Assembly: GCA_002700095.1 (NCBI GenBank)
Contig: PACL01000018.1
Coordinates: forward strand, 1-61,035
DNA length: 61,035 nucleotides
Direction of reading: 5' to 3'
Source: Fulvimarina sp.
GTDB lineage: Bacteria > Pseudomonadota > Alphaproteobacteria > Rhizobiales > Rhizobiaceae
Shown in pieces: positions 50,100-59,023 of this stretch (positions within the stretch are counted from its first letter, which is position 1; each line of letters begins with the position of its first letter). The notes below the pieces were generated by a model. The model saw only the letters and a program-made list of their open reading frames with translations, ran no database searches and had not been told where the DNA came from. The translations under genes were made by a program, and so were the position numbers.

Positions 50100-52607
50100 A
50101 TGGTATCGACGCCCTACACCCTGACCCCCGCCTGGACCCCGACCAACAGCCACCCGGCGGTGGACATCTGCGAGATGCTGGTCAGCAACACCGCGTCCAC
50201 CGACATCCGCTGGGCGCGCACCCCGGCCGAAACCCAGCCCGCGCTGGAGCCGCGCAAGGCGCATCTGCTGCGCCCGGGGCGCAGCCAGGTGGTGCGCTGC
50301 GACGTGGGCGAGACGCTGTGGCTGGCCGGCAGCCCCAAGGGGCGCGCGGTGATCGACGTCTTCGAGCTTGACCTGGAGCCGGGCGGCGGGACGCCGGATC
50401 CGGGGCCGATGACCGCCAGCCGCGGCACCCTGTCGGGGATGGAGCCGGGCCAGGACGGCGACGAGATCCGCGCCGGCGGCATCGGCTATATCTGGGCCAC
50501 CGGCGCCACGGCGATCCCGGACCTGCCGGGGCTCTTGCCGGTGGCGCCGGTCATGCTGGAACATTTCGGCGCGAAGGGCGACGGCGTGTCGAAGGACACC
50601 GCCGCCTGGAACGCGGCGATGGATTACCTGGAAAGCCAGGGCGGCGGCGTGCTGCTGGGCGGGCTGGGCAAGACCTATTGCCTGACCGAGACGACGATCG
50701 CCTCGGGCGTGATCTTCCAGGGCCAGGGCGAGGGGGTGACCACGCTGAAGGTCCATCCCGACACCACCCTGGGCGAGGTCTGGCTGGGCAACCGCGACAT
50801 CAACAAGACCGGTCCCGACCGCGACGCCCGCGACATCGCCATCGTGAACTGCACGCTGGACGGCACCGACCTGCCGTTCTCGCGCTGGCTTGCGCAGGCC
50901 GACGGCACGCCGGTCACCGACCCCGAGGAGGATTACCGCCCCGGCTCGGGCGCGCTGGGGGCGGGGATTTCCGGCGTGTCGCTGGCCGCCACCGTGGTCG
51001 GCAACCAGATCACGGATGTCGTCATCAACAACGGCGGTTCGGGCTGGAACAGCCATCCGACCCATCCCTATCAGGCGGACACGGTGAACCTGTATTTCGA
51101 GGGCGGCAGCGGGCGCGGCGCCCAGGCGGTGGCGACGATCGAGAACGGCACGCTGAGCAGCGTGATCGTGCAGGACGGCGGGTATGGCTATTCCGGCACG
51201 CCCGTGGTCTGGCCGATGGGCGGCTATGCCGATGTCTCGCTGCTGGCCACGCCGGAGGTCGACCGGCGCAATCCGGACTTCGAGGCGGTCGGCTCCGGCC
51301 TCTCGTTCTCCAAGGTGGTCAGCCCCCGGGTCGAGAACGTGGTGTTCCGCAACTTCCACTGCCGCGCGCTGGCCGACGGCGGCTGTCTGCGCGGCGTCTA
51401 CCGCAACCTGCGCTTCGAGAATTGCGGCAAGAGCGACGGCGCCTATCACTGCATCTGGGTGCAATCCTACGGCAATCCGGAAAACCCGCTGGCCAGCTAT
51501 GCCCCCAGCGACGGCACCCTGGTCGAGGATGTCACCGTGATCGACGCCGAACGCTCGGCCATCGCCTTCATGCCGGCCAAGGGCGGCACGCTGCGCCGGC
51601 TTTATGCCTCGGGCTGCGGGGAAAGCACGGTCTTCATCAATTCCCGCGTCTGCTATAACGGCGGGCAGGCGCTGATCGAGGATTGCGTGCTCAAGGACAA
51701 CGTGCTGACCGACATCGCCTCGCAGCTGATCGAATCCGATGCCCGCAACGTGACGGTGCGCAACTGCCTGCTCGAGGGCGCGTCGAACAAGGCGCTGGTC
51801 GCCACCGGGTCGCATAATTACATCATCGAGAACTGCACCTTCCGGAACAACAACACCGGGCTGACGACCACCGGCAATTACCGGCTGCCCTTCGGCCCGT
51901 TTTCCGAGCGCTTCAATTACAACCAGGGCTCGGTTCCGGTCTGCGGCACCGGGATCAACATCCGCACCGAGGCGGTGATCAGCGTCGGCACCTCCAGCGC
52001 CGGGGGCTGCGACAACGTCCGCTTCGAGGGCAATACCTTCATCGAGACCCGCCCGGGCTATCCGTCGCATATCTTCCGCCAGGCGCGCGCCGGCGGCTCG
52101 AACCAGTCCGGCGACCAGACCGTGCGCGGCAACGACCTGCGCAACATCCCCGCCGGCATGGGGCTGTGGGACATGACCATCGGCAACGTGTTCAAGCCGA
52201 CCATGCCGCTGCATATCGCGTATAACCTGGGCCATGCCTCCGAGGCGCCGGTGAACATCGACCAGGTCCTGACCGGCACCGGCCCGTTCGAGATCCGCCC
52301 CGGCTTCCGGCCGAAATCCGTCCGCGTCTTCGCCCATACCAACCAGGTCAACGACCTGAGCACCGCGCTTGGCGAATTTTCCTGGAGGCGGAGCGGGGTG
52401 CGCAACGATTTCACCTGGGCCTTCACCACCGATGCCGCGGGCACCACCAAGACCTGGTTCTACGACAGCGACATCGTGCGGCTGGTCAATGCCGCCGCGG
52501 CCCAGGTCTGCCGGGTGGAATTCGTCAGCTGGATGGAGGACGGGTTCCGCCTGAACACCGTGCTGCTGGAAGAGACCTGCACGCTGCGCTTCGTCTGCTG
52601 CCCCTGA
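50100..52607 (+). CDS. Pectate-lyase-superfamily beta-helix protein, tailspike-like
   Basis: An 835-residue protein without signal peptide. Residues 1-110 form a small beta domain (CEMLVSNTASTDIRWARTPA) like an attachment domain. A Pectate_lyase_3-type start follows (EHFGAKGDGVSKDTAAWNAAM, about 155) and GVIFQGQGEGVTTLKV, then an inserted beta domain (DVVINNGGSGWNSHP; VIVQDGGYGYSG), the right-handed parallel beta-helix (NVVFRNFHCRALADGGCLRG through NYIIENCTFRNNNTGL), and a C-terminal tip (IRPGFRPKSVRVFAHTNQ). This architecture is that of phage tailspikes/depolymerases. It may be a captured spike gene or an exopolysaccharide lyase; catalytic residues cannot be assigned by eye. Convergent with the hydrolase gene, 9 bp apart. 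Confidence 0.8.
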   Translation: MVSTPYTLTPAWTPTNSHPAVDICEMLVSNTASTDIRWARTPAETQPALEPRKAHLLRPGRSQVVRCDVGETLWLAGSPKGRAVIDVFELDLEPGGGTPDPGPMTASRGTLSGMEPGQDGDEIRAGGIGYIWATGATAIPDLPGLLPVAPVMLEHFGAKGDGVSKDTAAWNAAMDYLESQGGGVLLGGLGKTYCLTETTIASGVIFQGQGEGVTTLKVHPDTTLGEVWLGNRDINKTGPDRDARDIAIVNCTLDGTDLPFSRWLAQADGTPVTDPEEDYRPGSGALGAGISGVSLAATVVGNQITDVVINNGGSGWNSHPTHPYQADTVNLYFEGGSGRGAQAVATIENGTLSSVIVQDGGYGYSGTPVVWPMGGYADVSLLATPEVDRRNPDFEAVGSGLSFSKVVSPRVENVVFRNFHCRALADGGCLRGVYRNLRFENCGKSDGAYHCIWVQSYGNPENPLASYAPSDGTLVEDVTVIDAERSAIAFMPAKGGTLRRLYASGCGESTVFINSRVCYNGGQALIEDCVLKDNVLTDIASQLIESDARNVTVRNCLLEGASNKALVATGSHNYIIENCTFRNNNTGLTTTGNYRLPFGPFSERFNYNQGSVPVCGTGINIRTEAVISVGTSSAGGCDNVRFEGNTFIETRPGYPSHIFRQARAGGSNQSGDQTVRGNDLRNIPAGMGLWDMTIGNVFKPTMPLHIAYNLGHASEAPVNIDQVLTGTGPFEIRPGFRPKSVRVFAHTNQVNDLSTALGEFSWRRSGVRNDFTWAFTTDAAGTTKTWFYDSDIVRLVNAAAAQVCRVEFVSWMEDGFRLNTVLLEETCTLRFVCCP

Positions 52608-52616
52608 CCGGAGCAG

Positions 52617-54638
52617 TCAGCCCCCCGGGGCAAGCAGCAGCACCAGCACCCCGGGCGCCGGCAGGTCCAGCGTGATGCGGTAGCTCTCCGTCTCCTCGGC
52701 GATCGCGGGGGCGGCGGGCTGCCGCATCAGCGTGTCCTCGATCCCGGCGCGGTACCTGTCCCAGTTTCGCGCGACAAAGGCCTGGCCCTCGGGCCCGGTC
52801 ATCTCCTTGAGAAACCCCGTCGGCGCGCCGGGAAGATCGGCGAACCTCGCCGCCAGCAGCCCCTCGGCCGCCAGGTCGGCGCGGATCAGGTCGTAGACCG
52901 CGTTGCCCTGGTTCAGCGCCACCTGGTCGATCCGCGCCGCGCCGGGATCGGGCATCAGCTCTTTCGGGACGGTGACCGTGACCTTCCGGGGATCGGGGGA
53001 ATCCCGCGCCGGATCGAGGTTGAAGGCGCTGACCACCAGCGCGTCCGCCCCGCCGCCCGCCTCATCCATGTCGATGTAATGGGCACCGACCATCGGTGCA
53101 TCCTCCGCCCCCGCCAGCGGCGAGACATCGTAGACCGTCCCGCCCAGGAACCGCTCCAGCACCAGATAAAGCCAGCCCCGGCCCAGCAGGATCCGGGTCT
53201 CGACCCCTTCGCGGGCCACGATCAGCCGTTCGAACGCCGTCCAGTGCCAGAGCCCGCCGACCCCGGCGCCCAGCAGGTCGAAGACATCGGCCACATGCAT
53301 CGCGGCCCCCCGCGCGCCCGGCTCGGGGGTAGGGACATCCTGGACGTTCCGCAGCACGCCGAATTCCTGGAATTCCACCGGCACGCCCCGGGGGATCGGC
53401 AGCCCGGCCCAGAGCCTGCGAAGAGCGGGCAGGCGCTGGCTGATATGGGTGTTGGCCACCGTGCCCTGCCGCACCCTGGGGACGTAATAGAGCGAATGGG
53501 CGACATAGCCGATATAGCCCGGATCGGGCAGCGCCCGGTAGAGATAGGCATAGGTCAGCCCCTCGGGATCGGCGCTGGCCCCGGCCTGGTTGAAGGGGCC
53601 GATCACCGCGTCGGGCAGGTGGCCCCGGATCGTCTCCACCGTCGCCTCGTAAAGCGCCAGGTATTGCTCCGGCGTGCCGGAAAAGCGGTCCTTCGACTGC
53701 TGTTCGGTGCCCAGGCGAAAGCGGAAGCGTTCCACCACCGGGCGCCCGTAATAGGCGATCAGCGCGCCCGTCATCCGGTCCACGAAGGCGGCCCATTCCG
53801 CCACGCTGGCCGGCGGCGCGGTCTGGCCGATCGTGCCGGTCACGGGCGCGTAGGGCAAATCCCAGGGGAAATTGTCCAGCACCAGCGTCAGGTCGGTGTA
53901 GCCCGCCGCGATATAGGGATCGAGCCGGGCCTTCATCAGCTCGAAATGATAGACCAGCTCCGAGGGATCGACGGTCATCGAGCCCACCGGCTGCTGCCCG
54001 CTCTCTTGTGTCCCATTCATGGGACAATCTTTCCCAAGAAAGACATCGAAGACCCGCTCCGTTCCGATCCGGAAATCGCCCACCGCCTGCCGGCCGGGGC
54101 TGTCGGCGCAGACCAGCACCGCGCCCTCCGAGGTGATCTGCAGGGCCTGGCCCTCGGGCACCGTCCAGTGCAGGTCGCCTGTGCAGCGGCCGGCCGCGTC
54201 GTCGCAATCCAGCGGCCCCAGATCGATCAGCGGCGTCGTCCGCAGGCTGGGCCCGCCATGGCGCCGGGTGACCAGGTCGGCCTCGGCGATCGCATCGTAA
54301 CCCCGCGTCTCGCCCTTGCCGAGATCGGAGGGGATCCAGCCACCCAGCAGCCGCACCACGGTCAGCCGGTCGGCAAAGGGCACCTCTTCGGGGTAGGGCC
54401 GGCGGGCATAGGGAAAATCGGTGTGATCGAGATAGGCGGGCACCTTTTCCAGCCCCTGTCCGCCGCTCAGCCAGATGCCGATGACCGGCTGGTTCCGCCA
54501 GATCGGCCGCAGCTCTCCCGGCGCGTTCCGCGGGGCCGGCTGCGCCGCCACGGCCCCGGCGCCCAGGACGAGGGCCGCACAGAGCAGGGTGCAGAGGCGG
54601 GCCCGGCGCAGGCTGCGGAAGATGGCGGTGTCTGTCAT
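52617..54638 (-). CDS. Secreted glycoside-hydrolase-like TIM-barrel protein
   Basis: A 673-residue protein with signal peptide (about residues 12-32, LCTLLCAALVLGAGAVAAQ). The barrel shows clan GH-A style landmarks: LTLVLDNFPWDLPY, RFRLGTEQQSKDRFSGT with Glu312 as candidate acid/base, and VEFQEFGVLRN with Glu425 as candidate nucleophile, the arrangement of GH39-like enzymes. A C-terminal beta domain follows (about 500-673). It may trim or recycle the exported glycan in the periplasm or outside. The family assignment is tentative. ATG 54638 opens the signal peptide. Confidence 0.65.
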   Translation of the reverse strand: MTDTAIFRSLRRARLCTLLCAALVLGAGAVAAQPAPRNAPGELRPIWRNQPVIGIWLSGGQGLEKVPAYLDHTDFPYARRPYPEEVPFADRLTVVRLLGGWIPSDLGKGETRGYDAIAEADLVTRRHGGPSLRTTPLIDLGPLDCDDAAGRCTGDLHWTVPEGQALQITSEGAVLVCADSPGRQAVGDFRIGTERVFDVFLGKDCPMNGTQESGQQPVGSMTVDPSELVYHFELMKARLDPYIAAGYTDLTLVLDNFPWDLPYAPVTGTIGQTAPPASVAEWAAFVDRMTGALIAYYGRPVVERFRFRLGTEQQSKDRFSGTPEQYLALYEATVETIRGHLPDAVIGPFNQAGASADPEGLTYAYLYRALPDPGYIGYVAHSLYYVPRVRQGTVANTHISQRLPALRRLWAGLPIPRGVPVEFQEFGVLRNVQDVPTPEPGARGAAMHVADVFDLLGAGVGGLWHWTAFERLIVAREGVETRILLGRGWLYLVLERFLGGTVYDVSPLAGAEDAPMVGAHYIDMDEAGGGADALVVSAFNLDPARDSPDPRKVTVTVPKELMPDPGAARIDQVALNQGNAVYDLIRADLAAEGLLAARFADLPGAPTGFLKEMTGPEGQAFVARNWDRYRAGIEDTLMRQPAAPAIAEETESYRITLDLPAPGVLVLLLAPGG

Positions 54639-54823
54639 GTCTCTGGCCCCGTTCCGGTCCCGTTTCGGCCCCGTCCCGGCGATCTCCGGTACGGCGGCGC
54701 GGGCACGCGGGCGGAGTGTGGGGCATCGAAGGCAGGGGAGGCAATGGGCGAGACACGCGCCCGGGCCCGGGGCCACGGCGGGCCCCCGGCTTCATCGCGG
54801 CTCAGTCGGGGATCAAACGGGGA

Positions 54824-55084
54824 TCAGCTGCCCGTGCCGGTCTTTCCGGTCTTGCCCGCCTTGCCGGCGGTGGCGGCCTTGCGCGTCCGGGCGGCCTTGG
54901 GCGGGGTCGCCGGCGCCGTGGCCTCCCGCTCGAGCCGGGCCTTGCGCAGGCGCGCGGTCTTGGTGGCGCGCAGCTCGGTCTCGTCGTCGATGATTTCCTG
55001 CGCCGCGCGCGTCGTCTTGTCCAGAAGCGTCTCCGCGCGGGTGGAGGTCTTCTTGAACATCGTCTCTTTCGTGAGTCTTGCCAT
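54824..55084 (-). CDS. Small basic hypothetical protein
   Basis: An 86-residue, highly basic protein starting MARLTKETMFKKTSTRAETL. The first 50 residues look helical and amphipathic; the C-terminal 35 residues are Lys/Ala/Thr/Gly repeats (KAARTRKAATAGKAGKTGKT) similar to histone-H1-like or nucleoid tails. Function unknown. ATG 55084 is chosen over a longer low-quality frame; GAAAGAG-type purines precede it. Confidence 0.6.
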   Translation of the reverse strand: MARLTKETMFKKTSTRAETLLDKTTRAAQEIIDDETELRATKTARLRKARLEREATAPATPPKAARTRKAATAGKAGKTGKTGTGS

Positions 55085-55188
55085 CTTCGGTCCTGTTCGG
55101 GCTACGCGCCGGGACCGTGCTTTGGGCCGGCGGGGCTGCATGGGGCCGGGGCCCGCCGGGGCGCGCCGCGGAACGGGGCGCCGGTCGG

Positions 55189-55452
55189 TCAGGCCGGTGC
55201 GGCAGTGTCATGCCAGGCAACGAAGCCGGCAGATTGCGCCGCCCGGGCAAAGGCCTGGCGGGCCGCGTCGACCGGAGCGAGGCATTGCATCGCCGCGTCG
55301 ACATGGTCGATCGCCCGGTCCCGGTGGTGATCCGCGACGGGCCATTTCTTGCGAAGCCAGTAGCGGGCCTGTTCGATCGTGGTGAATTTCTTGGTGTCGC
55401 CGTCTTGCGACACGACGTAGGTCAGGGGCGTGCCCCAGTTGATTTCTATCAT
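55189..55452 (-). CDS. DUF982 family protein
   Basis: An 87-residue protein: IEINWGTPLTYVVSQDG, FTTIEQARYWLRKKWP and HVDAAMQCLAPVDAARQAF match the DUF982 pattern common in Rhizobiales and Rhodobacterales plasmids. Function unknown. ATG 55452 preferred over TTG 55461. Confidence 0.8.
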   Translation of the reverse strand: MIEINWGTPLTYVVSQDGDTKKFTTIEQARYWLRKKWPVADHHRDRAIDHVDAAMQCLAPVDAARQAFARAAQSAGFVAWHDTAAPA

Positions 55453-55633
55453 GATTTTCAATTCTCAGGTGCCGGTTGCACCTGTTTTGCATGGGGTTCG
55501 GAGGCGGGTTCGAAAACGTTCGGACACCAGCCTCTGCCCATGGCGGCCGCAGGGCATCCCGGTCGGATGCCGCGCCGGCAAAAGGTCGACGAACGGGGGA
55601 GACCCCCGCCCGTCCCGTCATGTCGGCGCCGGC

Positions 55634-55840
55634 TTATGCCAGGGCGAGGTTGGACGCGGATTCACGTCCGTCGCGGCCGCTTTCGATGTCGAAAGTCACG
55701 GCCTGGCCGTCATCCAGCTTGTGGATGCCGGCGCGCTCAAGCGCGGAAATATGGACGAAGATGTCCTTCGATCCATGCTCGGGGGCGATGAATCCGAAAC
55801 CTTTGGTGGCGTTGAACCATTTCACGGTGCCATTGGCCAT
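55634..55840 (-). CDS. cspA: Cold-shock protein (CspA family)
   Basis: A 68-residue cold-shock domain: [20 protein letters not shown] carries RNP1 (KGFGFI), followed by [10 protein letters not shown] (RNP2) and ending [14 protein letters not shown]/ssDNA chaperone. ATG 55840 has CAGGAGACATCACG upstream (AGGAG, nine bases). A candidate promoter at 55959-55987 leaves a leader of about 112 nt, as expected for cold-inducible csp genes. Confidence 0.96.
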   Translation of the reverse strand: MANGTVKWFNATKGFGFIAPEHGSKDIFVHISALERAGIHKLDDGQAVTFDIESGRDGRESASNLALA

Positions 55841-55958
55841 CGTGATGTCTCCTGTAGTAATGCCACCCACACGACGCGGTGGCCCGGCTCAGTTTCGTCA
55901 TAAGAACAACTGAAGCGGTCAGGAAACAGTAGATCGAAGGAAGATGCTTAGCCCGCCC

Positions 55959-55987
55959 TATATAGACGCGCAGGGGATTCGCCGCAA
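55959..55987 (-). promoter_or_regulatory. Candidate promoter and leader of cspA
   Basis: On the minus strand: TTGCGG (55987-55982), 17-bp spacer, TATATA (55964-55959). The region between it and ATG 55840 is a long 5' leader, typical of thermoregulated csp mRNAs. Confidence 0.6.
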
Positions 55988-56072
55988 GGGGGCGCATGAG
56001 ACAGGACCGGCCCGGGGCGGCAGGCAGGTGTATTTCACATAACAATGCTTATACGAGGGAGATTGGCACCCC

Positions 56073-56873
56073 TCACCCCTGGCCGCAGACGATCACCTGC
56101 CGCTTCGCCTCGGGCGTGAAGGGGGACCGGTCCAGATCGCCGTAGCGCTCGACGATCTGCAGCCCCGCGTCGGCCAGCAGACGCTCCATGTCGGACGCGA
56201 AATACTGCCGCAGCGTCTGGTCCATCGGCTCCAGCGGCAGACGCGCGTCGGTCACCCCGTCGTGCAGGTACCACGTGCCGCTGAACAGCAGTGTCTCGGG
56301 GTCGTAGGTCGAATATTCCCGCACCCTGAGCCTGCGCCCCGTTCTGTCGGAAAATTCCCGCACCACGCGCCCGTCTTCCAGCCCGCCGGCCGCCGCCTTC
56401 GCCAGATAGGCGCGGTTGGGCTGGTAGATGTCGAAGGCGAAGCGCCCGTCCGGGGCCAGCGCGTCGCGGATGTTGGACAGGGATTCGGCCATGTCCGCCT
56501 CGGTCCGCAGCGCCTGCATCGTGTGGAAACAGCAGATCACCAGGTCGAAACGCTCCTCCGGCGCCACCGGCGGGCACTTGATGTCGCCCAGGCGCCAGTC
56601 GATCGCGGGATAGCGCGCGGCGGCAAGCTCGACCATCGCCGGGGCCAGGTCCACGCCCACCGCCGGACGGTCGGCGCCGCCCTCGCGCATCTTCTCCACC
56701 ACCGGCGCGGTGATCGACCCGGTGCCCGAGCCCAGGTCCAGCAGGCTGCCCGTTCCGGGGGTCACGAGACCGACGTAGAAGGCCGTGTGCTGGTTCGGGC
56801 TGCGCACGTTGTCCATGTCGTCGTAGAGCGGCGCCCAGCCTTGATCCCAGAGGTCTACCGTGTTCTGCTGCAC
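56073..56873 (-). CDS. SAM-dependent methyltransferase
   Basis: A 266-residue class I methyltransferase: LLDLGSGTGSITAPVVEKM (motif I), VGVDLAPAMVELAAARYP, LGDIKCPPVAPEERFDLVICCF and NIRDALAPDGRFAFDIYQPN. Start GTG 56873 (reading VQQNTVDLWDQ) follows GGAG at seven bases. Substrate unknown; a sugar precursor is likely from context. Divergent from the FemAB-like gene. Confidence 0.87.
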   Translation of the reverse strand: MQQNTVDLWDQGWAPLYDDMDNVRSPNQHTAFYVGLVTPGTGSLLDLGSGTGSITAPVVEKMREGGADRPAVGVDLAPAMVELAAARYPAIDWRLGDIKCPPVAPEERFDLVICCFHTMQALRTEADMAESLSNIRDALAPDGRFAFDIYQPNRAYLAKAAAGGLEDGRVVREFSDRTGRRLRVREYSTYDPETLLFSGTWYLHDGVTDARLPLEPMDQTLRQYFASDMERLLADAGLQIVERYGDLDRSPFTPEAKRQVIVCGQG

Positions 56874-56963
56874 GCCAATTCTCCATGACTGCGGGCCAGG
56901 CCGATCCCCGATGATCCCGAAGATCCGATGCCCGTTCCCTCTGCGCGCCGCGTAGCATAGCCC

Positions 56964-57929
56964 ATGTCGGCTGTCACGATCCTGACCCTGTCCGAGCCCG
57001 AGGCCTGGACCGCCGCCGTGGAGGCGCATGGCCTGCCGTCGCATACCCATGGCTATGCGCGCGGGCTGGCGGCCGCCGGGCTCGACCCGCGGCTGGCGGT
57101 GGTGGAGGCGGGTGGCGCGCGGATGCTGCTGCCCTTCGTCGAGCGCCCCATACCGGGCAGCGGGCTCAGCGACATCGCCACGATCCCGGGCCTGTCGGGC
57201 GCCGCGATCGTCCCCGACAGCCTTGCCCCGCTGCAGGCCTGGGCCGCCTATGCGGCCGACCGCGGATGGGTGACGGGCTACATCCAGCTGGGGCTGGACA
57301 ACCACGGCCTGCAGGCGCTGGACCCGGATCATATCCGCGCCCATAACATCATGATCCGCTTCGATCTTTCCACCTGGGACCTGGCCACGAGCACCAGCCG
57401 CAACGCCCGCAGGACGATCACGAAACCCGACCGCCAGGGCGTGGGCTTTGTCACCGGCAGGGCGCGGCTGGAACAGCCCTTCCTCGATCTCTACTACCCG
57501 GCGATGGCGCGGCTGAAGGCAAGTTCCGTCTTCCCCCGCGCCTGTATCGAGACCTGGTACGAAACCGACGGCCTCGACCTCTTCGGCGCCGAGGTGGAGG
57601 GCGGGATCGTCGCCGCCTATCTCACCCACCGCCACGGGGATCACGTGGACGGCCACCTTGCCGCCACGACCGAGGCGGGGCGCTCCCTTGGGGCCTGGAT
57701 GTTCTGGCGCATGGCCGAACATTACCGGGCGATGGGGGTCCGCTATTTCAACATCGGCGGGGCGGGCACGCCGGGGGACGGCATCCACTGGACCAAGGGG
57801 CGGTTCAACGCCGATGAATTCCCGCTGCTCTCGGTCCGGCAGGTCTATGACCGGGGGGCCCATGACAGGCTCTGCGCCGCCGCCGGAGACCGCCTGAACC
57901 CGGACCGCTTCCCGCCCTACCGGGTCTGA
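56964..57929 (+). CDS. FemAB/GNAT-like acyltransferase
   Basis: A 321-residue protein with the duplicated GNAT-fold pattern of FemAB/BioF2-like transferases: early SHTHGYARGLAAAG, NARRTITKPDRQGVGF, FLDLYYPAMARLKASSVFP and the late GAWMFWRMAEHYRAMGVRYFNIGGAG with WTKGRFNADEFPL. Such proteins acylate amino groups of sugars or peptides. It probably acylates the amino sugar formed by the nearby aminotransferase. Confidence 0.8.
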   Translation: MSAVTILTLSEPEAWTAAVEAHGLPSHTHGYARGLAAAGLDPRLAVVEAGGARMLLPFVERPIPGSGLSDIATIPGLSGAAIVPDSLAPLQAWAAYAADRGWVTGYIQLGLDNHGLQALDPDHIRAHNIMIRFDLSTWDLATSTSRNARRTITKPDRQGVGFVTGRARLEQPFLDLYYPAMARLKASSVFPRACIETWYETDGLDLFGAEVEGGIVAAYLTHRHGDHVDGHLAATTEAGRSLGAWMFWRMAEHYRAMGVRYFNIGGAGTPGDGIHWTKGRFNADEFPLLSVRQVYDRGAHDRLCAAAGDRLNPDRFPPYRV

Positions 57930-58026
57930 GGACCGGGTCAGGGGCCAGGTCAGGGCCGCGCGCCCCGGGCAGGCCCCCGGCGCGATCCCTGTCGCGATCC
58001 CTGTCCGGTCCGCCGGGCACGCGCCC

Positions 58027-58920
58027 TCAGCCCGCGCCCCACAGCTCCGACAATGGCCGCAGCGTGCCCTCGGCGCGCATCTCGTCCCGCTGCTCGGGCG
58101 CGGTGATGTTGCGGGCGAATTCCGCCTCCACCCCGGTCTCGGCCGCGCCGTCGCGGAACATGCGCCAGTGCCAGGCCTGCCCCTCCGGCCAGGGCTCTCC
58201 GGTCATCTCGTGCAGCTCGACGATGTTGCGCACCTTCAGCCGGAACCGCCCGGGCGTGGAGAACGGCACATGGGCGATCAGCGCATCCGGTGCCGTCACC
58301 TTGACCGGCGTGGCCGCGTCGCCCGCCTGCTGCACCGCGTGGTGGCCGGCCTGCACCGCGGCCACGCCGGTCAGCCGGACCATCAGCTTGGGGCTTGGCA
58401 CCACCCGGATCCAGGGAATCGAGGGATCCTCGGCCAGCACCTTGCGCCAGCCGCCCCGGCCGGCGGGCGGCGGGCAATGCACCAGCACCTCGTCCAGCCG
58501 GTCCACCGTCAGCGGAAAGCGCAGGCAGGGCCCGTCTTCCGCCAGCATCACGTTGTAGCGCCGCGCCTCGATCACGTCGGCCTCCTCCAGCCCCGCGATG
58601 TCGCGCAGCCGCCCCGTGCGCGGCATCCAGAATTCATCGGCATCGCAGAACAGCAGCCAGTCCATGCCCCGCGCCGTCGCCCGGGCCATGACCTCCGCGG
58701 CCACGCGGTGTTCGCTCTCGGGGCCCTCGGCCTCGACATCGATGGTCAGCACCTCCAGGTCGCCCCGGCCGGCCTCGGCCTGCAGGATGTCCAGCGTGCC
58801 GTCGGTGGATTTCACGTCGACGGCATAGATGTGATCCACGCCGATCCCGCGCAGATGCGCGATCGTATGGCCGATCAGCTCGGCCTCGTCCTTGCAGCCA
58901 AGCCAGGCAGCGATCTTCAT
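58027..58920 (-). CDS. Glycosyltransferase family 2 (Glyco_tranf_2_4 type)
   Basis: A 297-residue protein: KIAAWLGCKDEAELIGHTIAHLRGIGVDHIYAVDVKSTDGT and WLLFCDADEFWMP with the DADE metal-binding motif at about residue 93; HVPFSTPGRFRLKVRNI later. These are marks of the GT2_4/GT92-like group. ATG 58920. It is 103 bp downstream of the aminotransferase gene and probably the last gene of the wbqC-degT-GT2 unit. Confidence 0.88.
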   Translation of the reverse strand: MKIAAWLGCKDEAELIGHTIAHLRGIGVDHIYAVDVKSTDGTLDILQAEAGRGDLEVLTIDVEAEGPESEHRVAAEVMARATARGMDWLLFCDADEFWMPRTGRLRDIAGLEEADVIEARRYNVMLAEDGPCLRFPLTVDRLDEVLVHCPPPAGRGGWRKVLAEDPSIPWIRVVPSPKLMVRLTGVAAVQAGHHAVQQAGDAATPVKVTAPDALIAHVPFSTPGRFRLKVRNIVELHEMTGEPWPEGQAWHWRMFRDGAAETGVEAEFARNITAPEQRDEMRAEGTLRPLSELWGAG

Positions 58921-59023
58921 GGCGTTCCTTTCGGGGTCGAGGGGTCAGAAGAGGCCGGGAGGCGGGCAAGCCCCCCGGGGGGCGGCGCCATCGCGGCACC
59001 CGCGCGGGCCTTTGCCGCGGCAC

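Noticed and set aside
49578..52337. A 919-codon minus-strand frame
   Set aside because: Antisense to the beta-helix protein; no recognisable domain.
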